Assembly (NCBI GenBank): GCA_027579435.1
Contig: JANBPK010000730.1
Coordinates: 310,001 to 374,000, forward strand
Length of the DNA: 64,000 nt
Direction of reading: 5' to 3'
From: Candolleomyces eurysporus
Lineage: Eukaryota; Basidiomycota; Agaricomycetes; Agaricales; Psathyrellaceae
How positions within the stretch are numbered: position 1 is the stretch's first letter; every line of letters starts with the position of its first letter. Shown here piece after piece: positions 1 through 11,564 of the stretch. The notes beneath the pieces are model-generated. The model was not told the DNA's origin, ran no database searches, and saw only the letters and a program-made list of their open reading frames with translations. Position numbers and translations under genes: made by a program.

Positions 1-1668
1 AAGGGGTGAGGCCATGATTTATATCTTCTTATATTCGACGTCGCTGACTGACCTTTATCCTAGTTTGGTGGAACTCATTGTTCTCAACATCGGTCTTCAG
101 GCCCGCATTCTCAACGACAGGACTTTCTCCATGTTCGTGGTGCACGCACTCGTCCTTACTTTCGTCACGACACCCTTGACCTTACTCTTCTACCCACCCA
201 AATATCGGAACCCCAATGCCATTCGTGGGAGAGGGAAAGCTAGTCAAGATCCTGAAGGTTCCGACGAGAAGAGCAGCCCAGTCGAGACGGACTTTAGAAC
301 CAAGTTTGCTCTCGTCTTGGACAAAGTTGAACAGCTTCCTCCCGCTCTCGCCTTGTCGCAACTCCTCATCCCAGACAATGCCTCTTCGACTACCACTTCC
401 TCTACCAATGTAGACTCCCTCAAGGAAAAGGAAACCTTGGACACCAGCTCCACGGGCACGACGCCGCCAGCCGTCAGCATCGATGCGCTCCGGCTCATCG
501 AGTTGACGAATCGTACCTCAGCCGTCATCAAATCCCAGGAAGCCGACGCACTGGTTTACAACGATCCTATCATCTCCACCTATTCGACATTCGCTTCGCT
601 CAACAATGTATCGATCTCTGCGTCCCTTTCGGTTGTCAACTATGACGAATTCCCGGAATCCATCGCCGAGCACGCTGCCAACTCGGAGTCTCAGATGGTG
701 ATCCTCCCATGGGCAAGAGGAACGACGTCGATTCTAGATGCTGAGACTGGGGATGCCCAACTGCGACAGAGCCGAAACCCATTCGACCGCAAGACAACGA
801 CTCAGGACCAAACCGGTAGTGCAGTGTACTCTGAATTCGTTCGTGCAGTGTTTTTGCGCTCGCCTAGGGATGTTGCGGTGTTTGTGGATCGGGGTGCGTC
901 GATTGGGTCTGCGGCTGCAGGAGCAAGGCAACATCTCGTCTTGCCGTTCTTTGGTGGTCCGGATGACAGGTTGGCTTTGACGTTCCTTGTTCAGTTGTGC
1001 GCGCGCACTTCTGTCAAGGCCACTGTTGTGAGGATCCAGAAGCACGAGGATGGGGATGACAAGCAGAGTTTGGTTCATGATTCCAAGGACGGCTCTGAGG
1101 CGCTTCCTGGTATTAACGCGGTACGTACCCTTTTGATCATCGATATTCTATTCCTCAGCGTTGGTTTACTGACATATTTTACGATGTTTAGCTTACGGTT
1201 GCTGGTGCTGATACCGTCTATGGTGCATTCAACACTCAAACGCGATTAGCCTCCGACACGGCAGACAACTTGATTTGGGAGAAGTACACGAACCCAGACT
1301 CGCATTCCCTCCCTGCCTCCGTGCGATCTGCCCTGAAGAGAATCACATTCTCGACCAACAACTCTGCGAAGCCTCTGCATACCGCTGTTGAACTCGTGAA
1401 AGCAGAGATTACCTCCACCGCGTCGAGCACCAGTGCAGCATCTGCCAAGGTCATCGTGCTGGTCGGAAGGTCGAGAAGGATGGCTGTTGAATCTTTGGGT
1501 GCAGAGTTGCGCACTTTCGTTTCGACTATTGGAGCGCAGTTGGGCGGGTCGGTGCCCAAGACGATTGGTGATGTTGGTGCGGCACTTGTTGCGTCCAACG
1601 TCGATGCTAGTTTGTTTGTTTTGCAGGCTGCTGCAGGGAATAGTGCTGCTTCTGCTGATGCCCATTAA
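1..1668 (+). CDS. K+/H+ antiporter, Kha1-like (3' part, cut by window edge)
   Basis: C-terminal part of a CPA2-family monovalent cation/H+ antiporter of the fungal Kha1 type, an endomembrane K+/H+ exchanger. The start of transmembrane segment ELIVLNIGLQARILN is typical of the family, followed by a second helix (residues about FVVHALVLTFVTTPLT) and a long soluble C-terminal regulatory region. Exons as read: 1-5, 64-1120, 1192-1668; introns 6-63 and 1121-1191. The ATG at 14 lies inside the first intron and is not a start: splicing gives K-G-L-V-E-L, which matches the family, so the gene begins outside the window. The soluble tail contains Ser/Thr-rich linkers and ends in an Ala-rich stretch before TAA at 1666-1668. 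Family assignment is from recognised motifs. Confidence 0.85.
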
Positions 1669-1992
1669 TGATTTCATGATACCAATGTACCACCTACAAT
1701 GATCTTATTCACGACTCTTATTTCTTTTTGCCTCTTTTCCTTTACGGTCAATGACTTGCTTGCTTGGGCTTTTGCGCGTTGGTGTGATTATTCTTCAAGT
1801 ATCCTGTACTGTCTCTTAGAGCGTTCACCATATGTTGGATCAGCACTATCAGGGGTAGATAATCAATTCTATTACCAGTACTGGTACATGCCGGCTTGCG
1901 AGTGAGGTCAATTTCAAACGCGGATCAGGAAAACGATATGTATGTCTGCGAGTAAATACAACGCAGGGGGTATATGAGAGAACTATATATAT
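1669..1992. other. Intergenic region between convergent genes
   Basis: About 320 bp separating the 3' ends of the antiporter and the GPI-protein gene, AT-richer than the coding sequence. It probably holds both 3' UTRs. No other signal seen. Confidence 0.5.
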
Positions 1993-2761
1993 CTAAAGGA
2001 CGAAAGTCGCTGCTAATGTCATCAGCAGAAGTGCGGACAACGAAACAGTACTAGACTTGAGGACATCGGCGCCCGAAGTCGGTGAGGGGTTCGAGGCCCC
2101 GGCGGACGTTTGGCCGCTGCCGGCAGGACTGGTCGTCCGACGTGACGGCTCAACAGAGGTTGTCGGAGTACTGCCGCCAGTGGTGGTGGTGAGCTGAACA
2201 CCTGGGAGCGTCGTACCAAGTGCCACGGGTATCAAGCCCTCTTCGATGGCTATAGTCCCGGAAGAAACGCCATTAGGGACTTCCTCGGTGCAGACAGCGT
2301 TGGCGCCGGTGAATGAGCATTTGACGTCGATTGTGAAGCCGGGAGGAATGGGTGCTTCTGTTGGAGCTGTGTAGGTGAATGTCGCGCCTGCTGGGCCTTG
2401 GACGAGGGTAGCTGTTCGTTCAAGGAAGGAAGGTATTGATTGGTAAGCCCGCTGCTGGAAAAGCTTGACGGACGTACCAGTTCCACCAGGATGTCCACCC
2501 TGCTCGCCGAGAGACTGGCTGGCTCTCACTATCCAGGTTGTTTCACCGGATGGGCCTACACCTCCTACATCAGCGGTGAGGGGTACAGCGTCAAAGCCAG
2601 CTGGAATGAGTAGCGAGACGGATTGTTGGGCGGTCACCGTAGCTTTCGGAAGGAAATCGAACAAGAGTTAAACTTTGCGAAGATATCAATTCGCAAGTGA
2701 AGAAAGGTCACATACAGAAGATGGCCGCGCCAAGGATTAGGAGTAAAGACTGTTGCTGCAT
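1993..2761 (-). CDS. Secreted GPI-anchored Ser/Thr-rich protein
   Basis: Exon 1 is 2761-2716, exon 2 starts at 2642. Joining 46 nt to the frame at 2642 gives a classic signal peptide, MQQQSLLLILGAAIFSTVTA, with a likely cut before Gln-Gln. A second probable intron of 66 bp (2477-2412, GTACGT...ACAG) keeps the frame either way. The mature part is a beta-rich domain with few cysteines (KCSFTGANAVC), then a Ser/Thr/Pro/Gly-rich stretch (TTTTGGSTPTTSVEPS) and a hydrophobic tail (LSALLLMTLAATFVL) after a small-residue omega site, as in GPI-anchored wall proteins. About 210-230 aa. The function of the globular part is unknown. Confidence 0.75.
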
Positions 2762-3152
2762 CCTTGAAAACAAAAGTAGCTGGGAAAAAGAGAGAATTAG
2801 GGGAGAGCAAAGGTGTTTTTTGCCATGATCATCATTTTATGTTGGCTATATTGCCTCCAGGTTCCGAGAGGTGCTGTGCAGTCTGGCGTGAACCCCGACG
2901 ACCCTGATATTACGACACAAGCATCTAGATTATCTCCCTCTCCGCTCAGTCACTGGCAACGACTCGGGGAACAGACCGGTCAGGTTTCTTCGTAGGAAAG
3001 ATTGACCTCTTCGGACGATTACTGCCATAGGAATTTAATGGTTCTGCCAACCGAGGTTCTGTGGCTCTGGATGGCCAGTGACTGAATATCGATCAGTTAG
3101 AAGCCACCGAATCTGCCGGTAGGGCAGCGAGTGGGAGATAGGCACGGAACTG
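2762..3152. other. Intergenic region upstream of the transposon
   Basis: Promoter region of the GPI-protein gene and flank of the transposon. Only short, unconvincing reading frames are present. Confidence 0.4.
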
Positions 3153-3171
3153 GCAAGGCTGGGTTGTTCAC

Positions 3172-3260
3172 AAAGTAACTTGGGTCAGTTCACTTGGGCT
3201 CGCTTGAGCTCGCTTTGGCCCGCCAGTTCAGCTTATGTCAGCCTCGTTCGCTTGAGGGTT
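3172..3260. repeat. Left terminal inverted repeat and subterminal repeats
   Basis: Starts AAAGTAACTT, followed by alternating copies of the GCTTGGG / CGCTTGAG type. It matches the inverted complement of the right end (10690-10837). Confidence 0.6.
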
Positions 3261-4023
3261 CACTTGCGCTTGCCAAGTGCAACTTTAAGTGGGATTTGTA
3301 GGGGTAGTTCAGCAAGATAATGAGAATATTTTTGTTTACGATAAGAGGGGATAAACGGGAGCGTTCTGGAGCTCCCAATATCAGGCCTGGACGGCGTATT
3401 GTTGGAGGCCGGCTTGCATCGACGAAGCCTGCCGTAAATTGACGAACTGAATCATTCAAGTTGCCAGCGGTGCTCCCTTTCTCTGTTCCTAACCACGACA
3501 TCCCCCTCGCCTCCTTGTACCTTGCAGCGTTGCCAGACCCATCCAAAGGATTTCGGTTACCTTGACATTGACGCTTTTCTCAGCATTGGCACAGCGGAAC
3601 AAACAGAAGGGTGTCGGAGTGTTTTTATAGGGCAACGGAGCGGTTGTCGGGGCCCGATGATCTCGAGTTGTAGATAGGAGTGGTTATCACTCAGAGCCAA
3701 TGCTAGTGTATTTCAAGGTGAGTTGCTGGAATGCTCTCTCAACTTATTGATTCTAACATACTACCAAAAGTCCATTCTTCATTTTTGTAGTAAATTTAAC
3801 TTGTTACGAGCTGCTCGTGCATTGCAGCTATGTCGGATGTGCTTCGCATGCTGTCCGTGGACTCTACGGCTCAACGAATAGACGATTTTACCCCTCTTTC
3901 GCATATTGGGCTTTGAATTGCCGGCTGTTGCAGCGCTCAGCTCGATTGCAGCTTCTGGTTTTCGGACCACCCAGGTAGTTGACTGCCCATTCCCAAGTCC
4001 TGACAACCTACAGTGTCTTGAAG

Positions 4024-7000
4024 ATGTCTTTCAGCCGCATTCGGAGAGCCGTGAAGATCTCGTATAACGAGGAACACGTACATCAAGATGGAATTGCCTC
4101 ACCTCCCCGTTCATTATCGCCATTTGAACGTCTGACATCGAGTCAACCACAGCAAGCACAGTCCTCCGAGTCTGAACAACCGCCACCGCTAAACGGATCA
4201 CCAAGAGAGTCAACGAAGGCGCAAAAACCAGGTGAAGCAGAACAAACACCGCCCTCACCCTGTGTTTCATCCGGCGTGGCGGGCGAACCCGTCCATCAGC
4301 AGCCAACAGCACCACCTGGCGGCTCTAACCCAGCACCGGCTGTATCTTCGTCACTGCCTCGTCCAACCGACCCTCCACCTCAAGCCCCCTTAAACGTACC
4401 TCTGGAACATGCGGTTCCGGCTCCCCAGCAAACCCAGCATGTTCCTCCTGGACCTGCGCCGCCGCTGGGAGCATTCTTGACACCTCCGGGACCAACTGTT
4501 TTCCCTTCAGCGCACTATGGCACAGCGTTCTCGCACCCGTTGTTTCCGCCTTACCCTCCGCCAGTATTCCCGCCTCCCATTTATCTTGGTTATCCACCGT
4601 CATACCCATATGTGATGCATCCGAGTTATCACCCGTTGCATAGCCCACACCCTCCAATAACTCCAGGTTACCCCCATCCTCACCCTGCCCATTTTCCGTT
4701 TCCTTCAGGGCTACCACCATCCTATCCAGATTATTCTCAGCCCAACGGTGTGTTTAATCTACACGCTACATTAATGGCAGACTAACAGCACGCAGATCGT
4801 CGATCATTCAATCCTCCAGGACCACCAACGCCGCCGGTTAACCCAATTCCGGCTAACCCATCCCCTACCAGCGCCATCGACAATTCACAAGCAGCTTCAA
4901 AGGTTCCAGTCCCGTCTGGAGAGGCAAGATCTGCTATTAAGGAAAGGTATAAGGAGACCGTTCCGGACGAAGGTAGGTGAAGTTTCTAGTGGCGGTATTT
5001 CATGCCCAATTGCTGAATTCAGGAATGTCTTTTTTGATCCAGAAACCGAAGCCTACCATTGGCCAGATGGTAATGCCATCCGAGCCTTCGTGCAGGGCAC
5101 CGAGCCAAAGGAATGGAACTTTACAAAATGGGTATTCCGCAATTCAGGACATAGGGCTTGGAAAGGCCACCAAGCTAGCTACTCGAAATGCAAGGGAGTT
5201 CTAGCATGCTCTAACGAAGACTGCAGCTCGCTTTTACGACCGAAAACGGGTGCAAGCGCCTTGACGGAGCAGCTTACCAAAGAGAGGTGCCATGCCTGTC
5301 GATCTCCATTCCGTCATGTCGACAACTGCAAATGCGTTACTTACCTATACAAGGCTGAACAAGACGGCGAGGCCTATGTCGTGTGGGAGCACGTAGGAAC
5401 GCATGATCATGCCCGACCTCCCCTCAATGGACATCTCTCCCCATACGAGAAGGCTGCAGTGGACCAGCAAGTTGAACGAAATCCAACTTCATCCGTCCAT
5501 CGGCTGCGCGTTGGAGGACCGGCACTGGGTTCTCTGCCACTTTCCAATGTCTCCCCAGCTCTTGTTGATCCACGCCGAGCTCGTTACCAGGTGTCAAAGA
5601 GTCAAGAACGTCTTGGAGTAAAACCTGTGCATGCCTCAACGGGCGGAATTGCCATGCTCGATGCTCTCACATCCCTCAATTCCGAGCTAGGAGAAGAATT
5701 TTTCGTTGATTCAGGGCTTCACAGTAGCGGGTTTCTCCAGTTTCAAACAGCTTGGATGAAGGAGATGATTCAGGAAGCTGTTGACGACTGGGTGGACATG
5801 GACCCTAGATCTGATGGGCGCCATGGCTTTATCACGGATGGGAACCATTCATTTTTCAAGGGCAACGGGGTTTTGCTCACAACTACCGTTTTCAGTCGTG
5901 TCCTGCAAAAATGGGTTCCAGCACTCTATACATGGGTTCGATCCATTGATGCGAGGCATCATCGACCACATTTCAGGCGAATCTCATCCATCGTCATTCA
6001 GAAATTAACCAGGTTGGGCCTTGCATTTGATTCGAAATATTTTGCACATGTACGTTGCATCCATTTCTTTGCGAGAATGCAGCTTATCATACACTGGCAA
6101 AAAGGTGACTGATTTTTCGGCATCACAACGACTTGCACATGCCCAGGACTTTGCCCAAGCGAAAGCCGAGATGACACCTGGGTTTCTTCAGCTTTCACCA
6201 AATGCCCAGAAAGCTGAATTGGAACACTTTGAAGAGGAGGCTTCTGAGGCTCAATATGGCTGCCTGACACATTATTGGCGCTCTGTTGAGCGAATGGCAA
6301 CACTTCTGGACGAGAGTGAGCGTCCACGGTTCAAGCAGCTGGCGCAGCAGTTGCTGTCCCGTTCAATTGAAGATTTCGAGGAAGCAGTGGATGCTATACG
6401 AGCAGAGTTTCCTGGAGCTGATGGTTGGTTATCATGGTGGCTTCAACACGCATTTGCGCCAATGGTCTTCCCCTCTCAGCGAAAGGCTGATCCCGCAACA
6501 AGCCAGCACATTCCTACGTCTTCAAATCCTGTTGAACATTTACACCAGAATATCGCAAATGCATTTGGGAAACGCCACGATATTCCTGAAGGAATTCACC
6601 ACCTTTTTTCAAGCTGTAAAGATCATCAGGCTCAGTTTCAAGCTGTTGTCGGTAAGTCAATTAATTTGTTTCAATTTTGAGTTGTCTAAAGCCTTTTAGA
6701 CGGTCACTACAATCCTCCTGGCCCTCGAAAACCTCCCCCATCAAAGAAGGTCAAATTCTTCGAGAATGACGGTCGGGCTCCAGACACCGTAAAGGCCTTG
6801 GGAGGCACGCCATCACCAAAGAAGGCTGCTGCTCAAAAATCAAGGAGTGCCCATCTTCCAGATTCGCCCACTCCTGAACACCAGCTTTCGTCAAAAAAGG
6901 CAGGTCGTCAACGAGGCAAGCAACGGAAGACCTTATCAACTGGTCATGCAGTACCTGGAAATCTCTCTCTCCAGAGCTACAAATGGGACGATAATTCTTG

Positions 7001-9789
7001 CTGGTTTGATCACACCCTTGAAGTCATCTACCGTGCTTATTCTTGCTGGCCAAAAGATGTCCAGGAAACGTTTCACAAGCACCTCCCTACTGAAAGCTAT
7101 CTTTTCCGACTTGCAAATCATTTTGATGCTCGACAAAAGCTATCAGTTGACCATAAAAATGAGCTGAAGCTAGTGCGAGAGCTACAACTCCTCCAAGAAG
7201 TTACAAGACGACGACTCCTGGACATATGGCAGGCAAATTACGCAAAGGGGGATACGATGGGTGATGCCTCAACTTGGCTTCAGTCAGCGCTTCGAGTGAG
7301 TGTAAAATTCTGAAATAAATATACTGGTCCATTTCCATTGTTGAGCTAACTTGATATCTAACAAAGGACGGAAATACGAACTTGACCGCTCATTCATACT
7401 TTTCGATTCAATATCAAGCAGATTACCAATGCTCGGCCAGCCATTCAACAAACTCAGCAATTGAAGACACTGGCATTTCACGACAAGCAATGTTTCGACT
7501 TGTGCCTGATTTTGTTCAGGCCTTGGGAGGCCAAAAGAGTCCGGTGTCACTAACACATTATTTCCGCCATTTTGTGCCAGTGATAGGAGGGCCAAAGGAT
7601 CTTCTCCATCGTCGGAGTCAATCACCAGTCGCATGTTCGGAAAGCAAATGTCAATCGGTGGCATCATTCACAGGCCTGACAATATCCTGGCCACAAACGC
7701 TCTGCATTCTGTCGGACAGCCGAAGGGATTTGAAGATCAATGGGATTCCAGACTCAGCGCTATGCAGGGCGCACTTCCAGCAGGAATTTTCAATCGGCGA
7801 TGCAGTCTCGTATAAGCTTGTCGGTCGAATCATCCATCAACCTGCAAAGTCGCACTTTGTTGCCGAGGTGGATATTGACGGGGTTATATACGCATATGAT
7901 GACATGCAGCATTCTGGCATACTCACCCGTGCAAACCCAGCGCTTACTTTGGATGCTCAAGGGAACCCTGACGTTGTCTTCTACGTCTACAACAGATCTT
8001 CGGTGTGCAATACGGTGAGCTTTATATTACCTGTGGTCTGATTGCTTTCCCAGCTAAACCTGAATTTGATGACAGACTACTCGTCTTCTTGCCGAGCTTG
8101 AAACCGACTGTGTGGCCCTCAGCCGCCCACATGAAGTCTATGACTACGAGCTAGGGGTATGGGCTAAAGCTGCAGATGTCGTCCAAGGTCAAAGTCAAGC
8201 AACTGCTGCCAGCAGTCATCCCACTGGCCCCGTTGATTTCACCGCAGCAGTCAATTCTTGCGAGAAGTGTGGGGAGTGGTATGATACTGAAGTTGATGTG
8301 GTGGTATGTTCACTCTGCGAGATGTCAGCACACGCCGGTTGCATCCCGATTCCACCATACTGTTCCGAAGGACCAGAAGACTTTCGATTGCGTGCCTCTG
8401 ATGAAGACTACTACTATTGCTGCCCTCGCTGTAGTACTGAAAAGGGTGGTGCTTGGGATGAAGCAATGTAAGTACAATTGTAGCTGCACCACGTGTATCC
8501 GCTGACGATAATACTCTTAGGCTCGGGCAATTTATCTTGCTGGATATATCTCATTGGGGCTCACCCACGTCGAAGTTTTATCCAGCTGAGATCATTGCTC
8601 ATGACAAGAACGCCGTATCACTCAAATTGCATGAGTTCAACATCTATGAGCCAACAGAACTAAGCCCTTTCCTTGAATCCCGTGTTGTCCACCCACAAGA
8701 ATGTGTTGAGGCTTTCACTCGTGACAGCTTCGATTACACTCCATGGGTACGATTCTTATTCTAAGATTCAAAAGCCTGTTTAATTTTTGGTAGACCTTAG
8801 GCAAAATCAAATGGCCAGTCGACCTCGACAAGGAGGCAGAAAGCTCAACAATAATCAAGAACTGCCCAGAACTAGCAGCAGCCTTGGAAGACGCTTACCC
8901 TGTCGTCTTTGATATCGCTAGAGGGGCACGAGACCACCCGGCCTGTGATCTACTGTTCGAATGGGTGCAGGAGGGTAGAGGACAAGGCGCAACATTGGCT
9001 GAGAGAATTCGCGCCACTGAATTCTCTCGCACGCGATTTCACCTTCCCGTTCTTCCTGGAGATGGCGTTGTGGTAGAGGAATTTGTCTTGCGGATATGGA
9101 AAGCAGTCGATGCCAGCTCAGAGCAAAATAATGCAGACCCAAGCAAGCCACTGCTGATATTCGAACTTGTCGAAATCGTATCGAGGGTTTTGTTCTTGCT
9201 GGTGGCTGTCCGGGTTTACTTGGGCTGTGAACCCCTCCATGACGCTGAGGTCTATGACCTCTGTCGTCGGTTGACCCCAGCTGAACTGGCAGAAACACCG
9301 GCGACTGCCACTGCACTTCGAGGGAGGCTTTGCGAGCACTTGTCCGTGCACGAGAAGGCTTACTATTTGTGTCAACCTTTTGCTCGACAAGATGAGCACG
9401 GCAACGCCGACAAGACGAAGCTGCCCCTCAAGGTTTTGAGCAGGCACATTGGCAAGGAGACCCGAGTGCAGTATAGAGGCATCCATCTGTCGCAGCAGAT
9501 AGACCCAAGCCTTCCTGCGCTGGATCGCCGCTCTCGCCTGTCTGCCGTCACTGAAAACGACCAGCCATACGGCTTCCGCCAGGACCCTGGAAGCAACCCT
9601 CTAGAAGTGCAAAGCCTCTGCTTGTCTTCGTTGGTCATCAAGGTACAATCCAGCCAGCCATTTCGCATCGTCCAACCGAGCATTGAAAAGCCGCCAGCAC
9701 GAGAGCTACGCAAGCGTAACCCCTCTGTTTCGTACTCAGGGAATGATTCAGGTCATCGACGGTCAAAGAAGCGTCCCAAAAGGAAGTGA
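4024..9789 (+). CDS. GCM-domain DDE transposase with peptidase-like and PHD-like domains
   Basis: Nine exons: 4024-4749, 4789-4976, 5023-6049, 6105-6651, 6700-7295, 7367-8014, 8076-8467, 8521-8746, 8794-9789, giving about 1,781 aa with no break. Domains: residues 1-300 Pro/His/Tyr-rich, disordered; 305-436 GCM-type zinc-binding domain (W-F-x-K-W-V-F-R-N-S, Cys pairs, H-D-H-A-R-P); 560-830 DDE transposase core with candidate acids in ITDGNHSFF, VTDFSASQR and NPVEHLH; about 925-1200 papain-fold/ubiquitin-hydrolase-like segment with a Cys box (DDNSCWFD) and a His box (KSHFVAEVDIDG); about 1305-1367 PHD-like Cys-rich finger (CEKCGEWYD ... CPRC); basic C-terminus. ATG 4024 is the first good start. 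Known: GCM and related zinc fingers guide DNA binding in such transposases. Inferred: the peptidase and PHD domains act in cis on chromatin or ubiquitin marks. The precise superfamily (MULE or Kyakuja-Dileera-Zisupton) is not settled. Confidence 0.8.
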
Positions 9790-10689
9790 TATTTGGCAGG
9801 CTATCTATATAGGAGTACATCTAATAGACTCGCAAGTTAGATTCGATCTGAGAGTGACAGCAAAAGAAAAATGGCTGCTTACAAGCGCTGTTTGAGGTTG
9901 ACCTCATTAAGCCTCAGGTCCATTCACTGACGGAGCGTCCTGTGTGCTGAGCGCAGCAACAAACGTCTACTCCCCGGCTCCGGGGTCGAATCCAAGAGGG
10001 GTAGACGTTAGCTGAACGCCGAACCTTGTGCCACTCGGTCGGACGCCATCACAGTTTGGTTTAAAATGGGCGCGGCGAGGGTTGACGCCAGTGTTCTGAT
10101 ATGAGAACAAGTTAAGCGCGCTCCGAAATCAACGATGTAGTGACAAAATACTCACCTTTTCTCTATCTCGAGTCTCCAGGGATCCAGCCAGGCCTCCAAA
10201 ATCTAGCTCGGGCACAAGCAGTCGCCGTAGCGGGTGCATGCGAAGGGTTGAAGCTTGTTGAAGGCACGATGAACGAATCAGCAACCTCTTGTGGGGAGTT
10301 CAGCGTCATTGCAAAAGCCGCGCCTCCACGACGTCCAAACTGCCAGCGGGGAGTCGGCACATGTGTGCAAAGGTGAGCTTTGTAAACACCTGACTGGCAA
10401 ATCGGCAACCCCTGGTGGGGAGTCGAACGTCATTGCTGGCCAGCGCCTTCACAAGTGAGGTACAGAGAACGCGAGCAGAGAGTTGAGGCAGGTAACGGCG
10501 ACTGTCAAGGTTGCTCAAGTATTCCTTTCAGCAACGGCGTGTCTGCCTGTCACGCTCACGTGTGGTTGCAACGCACCTGTCACAGACACAATGACCATAC
10601 CAACAATCGGTGACAGCCATTATTATACCATTTACGGGCCACAGTGCAGCCCGCGCTCATTTCAGTCGCCTCTAGGTGTTTACAGGGAG
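9790..10689. other. Transposon 3' non-coding region
   Basis: Non-coding part of the transposon downstream of its gene. It contains a hairpin near 9960-10011 (arms AACGTCTAC and GTAGACGTT) and two imperfect direct copies of a roughly 32-bp motif around 10280-10312 and 10405-10437 sharing TGGGGAGT and CGTCATTGC. No coding evidence. Confidence 0.5.
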
Positions 10690-10837
10690 GCAAGTTCAGC
10701 AGCCCGCCCAAGCGAGTTTGCCCAAGCGTGAGACCCAAGCGAGACCCAAGCGAGACTGCCGGCCGGCGCTCGGCAGGGGTGCCGCAAGGGGGCCAAGTTA
10801 AGGCAAGCGAGCAAGTTGACTTGGCATAAGTTACTTT
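10690..10837. repeat. Right terminal inverted repeat and subterminal repeats
   Basis: Repeated CCCAAGCGAG-type motifs, then AAGTTACTTT ending at 10837, the inverted complement of the left end. Confidence 0.6.
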
Positions 10838-10857
10838 ATTACCCCTCGCAAGGCTGG

Positions 10858-11564
10858 TGCAGTGGTGCCCTTCCGACATTGTTTGGATCAAAAGGTTGTG
10901 GCAAACTGTTCTTATCCCGATGCAGCGGGGTTCAGCTTTGTTCTTGACAAGGTGGTGCTGAACGTCGAATCGAAAGAGGTCTGAATTTCTTTGATAGAGG
11001 GATAGGTGATCCGGGCGGCTCTACTTCACCTCTATTAAGCACCTATCGGTTTTAACGTGAGTTGCTTATTGACATGGCATTGATGACGGGCGCTAAGTAG
11101 ATATGCTTCACTAGATATACATATTGGACAAATAACGAGTCTACTCCATGGGAAGGACTAAAACTTCAATGCCGGCTGACTCGGACACAGGTTGGAGGAC
11201 AAGCTCCTTATTGACATTGACATTATCATTCTGATTGCTCGTCAGACTCGGAGCATATCCCCAGGCCACGATCAGTGAGCCGTTTCTGGGCCTTTCATGA
11301 ACTCGATATGAGAGAACTCGCGAGTCGAAAGACGACGGACAGAGGTTAGTGGTTGAGTACTACTTCCTTTATCCATGACTGCGATTTCTAATCTTGTATT
11401 AGACTCAATCTCCTCGGCACAGGGCCGAAAGACGAAGGACACAGGTTGGTTTTTATTGCTGCACCCCGTTCCGTGTACGTTCTCTCCATTCTGACTGGCC
11501 ACAAGAATTCTTCTCCTTCAAGCGACGATCTGTGAGCCCCTTTTCGGGCGCTCATGACTTCTCT
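10858..11564. repeat. Upstream region of the NLR gene with degenerate tandem duplication
   Basis: No gene. The leader of the NLR gene appears twice: the segment around 11185-11330 (GTGAGCCGTTTCTGGGC, then TCATGAACT) resembles 11440-11575 (GTGAGCCCCTTTTCGGGC, then TCATGACTT), each following GGACACAGGTTGG. The offset is about 250-260 bp. Only the second copy leads into the coding frame. Confidence 0.5.

Larger units (their letters stand above)
3153..10857 (+). mobile_element. DNA transposon with GCM-DDE transposase (MULE- or KDZ-like)
   Basis: A 7.7-kb element carrying one intact multi-exon transposase gene. AAAGTAACTT at 3172-3181 is repeated in inverted orientation at 10828-10837, and the adjoining sequence is imperfectly similar, including CTCGCTTG on both arms. 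Subterminal GCTTGGG-type repeats occur near 3190-3260 and 10690-10770. GCAAGGCTGG occurs at 3153-3162 and again at 10848-10857, just outside the inverted ends, and is a good candidate 10-bp target-site duplication. That size suits Mutator-like elements. Between the duplications the outermost 9-10 bases match only partly, so the exact ends are uncertain. The element looks recent, because its large gene has no frame break. Confidence 0.7.

Noticed and set aside
9958..10012. tRNA-like sequence (GGGGTCGAATCC resembles a T-loop)
   Set aside because: No acceptor stem, D-arm or anticodon arm can be folded around it; a plain hairpin fits better.
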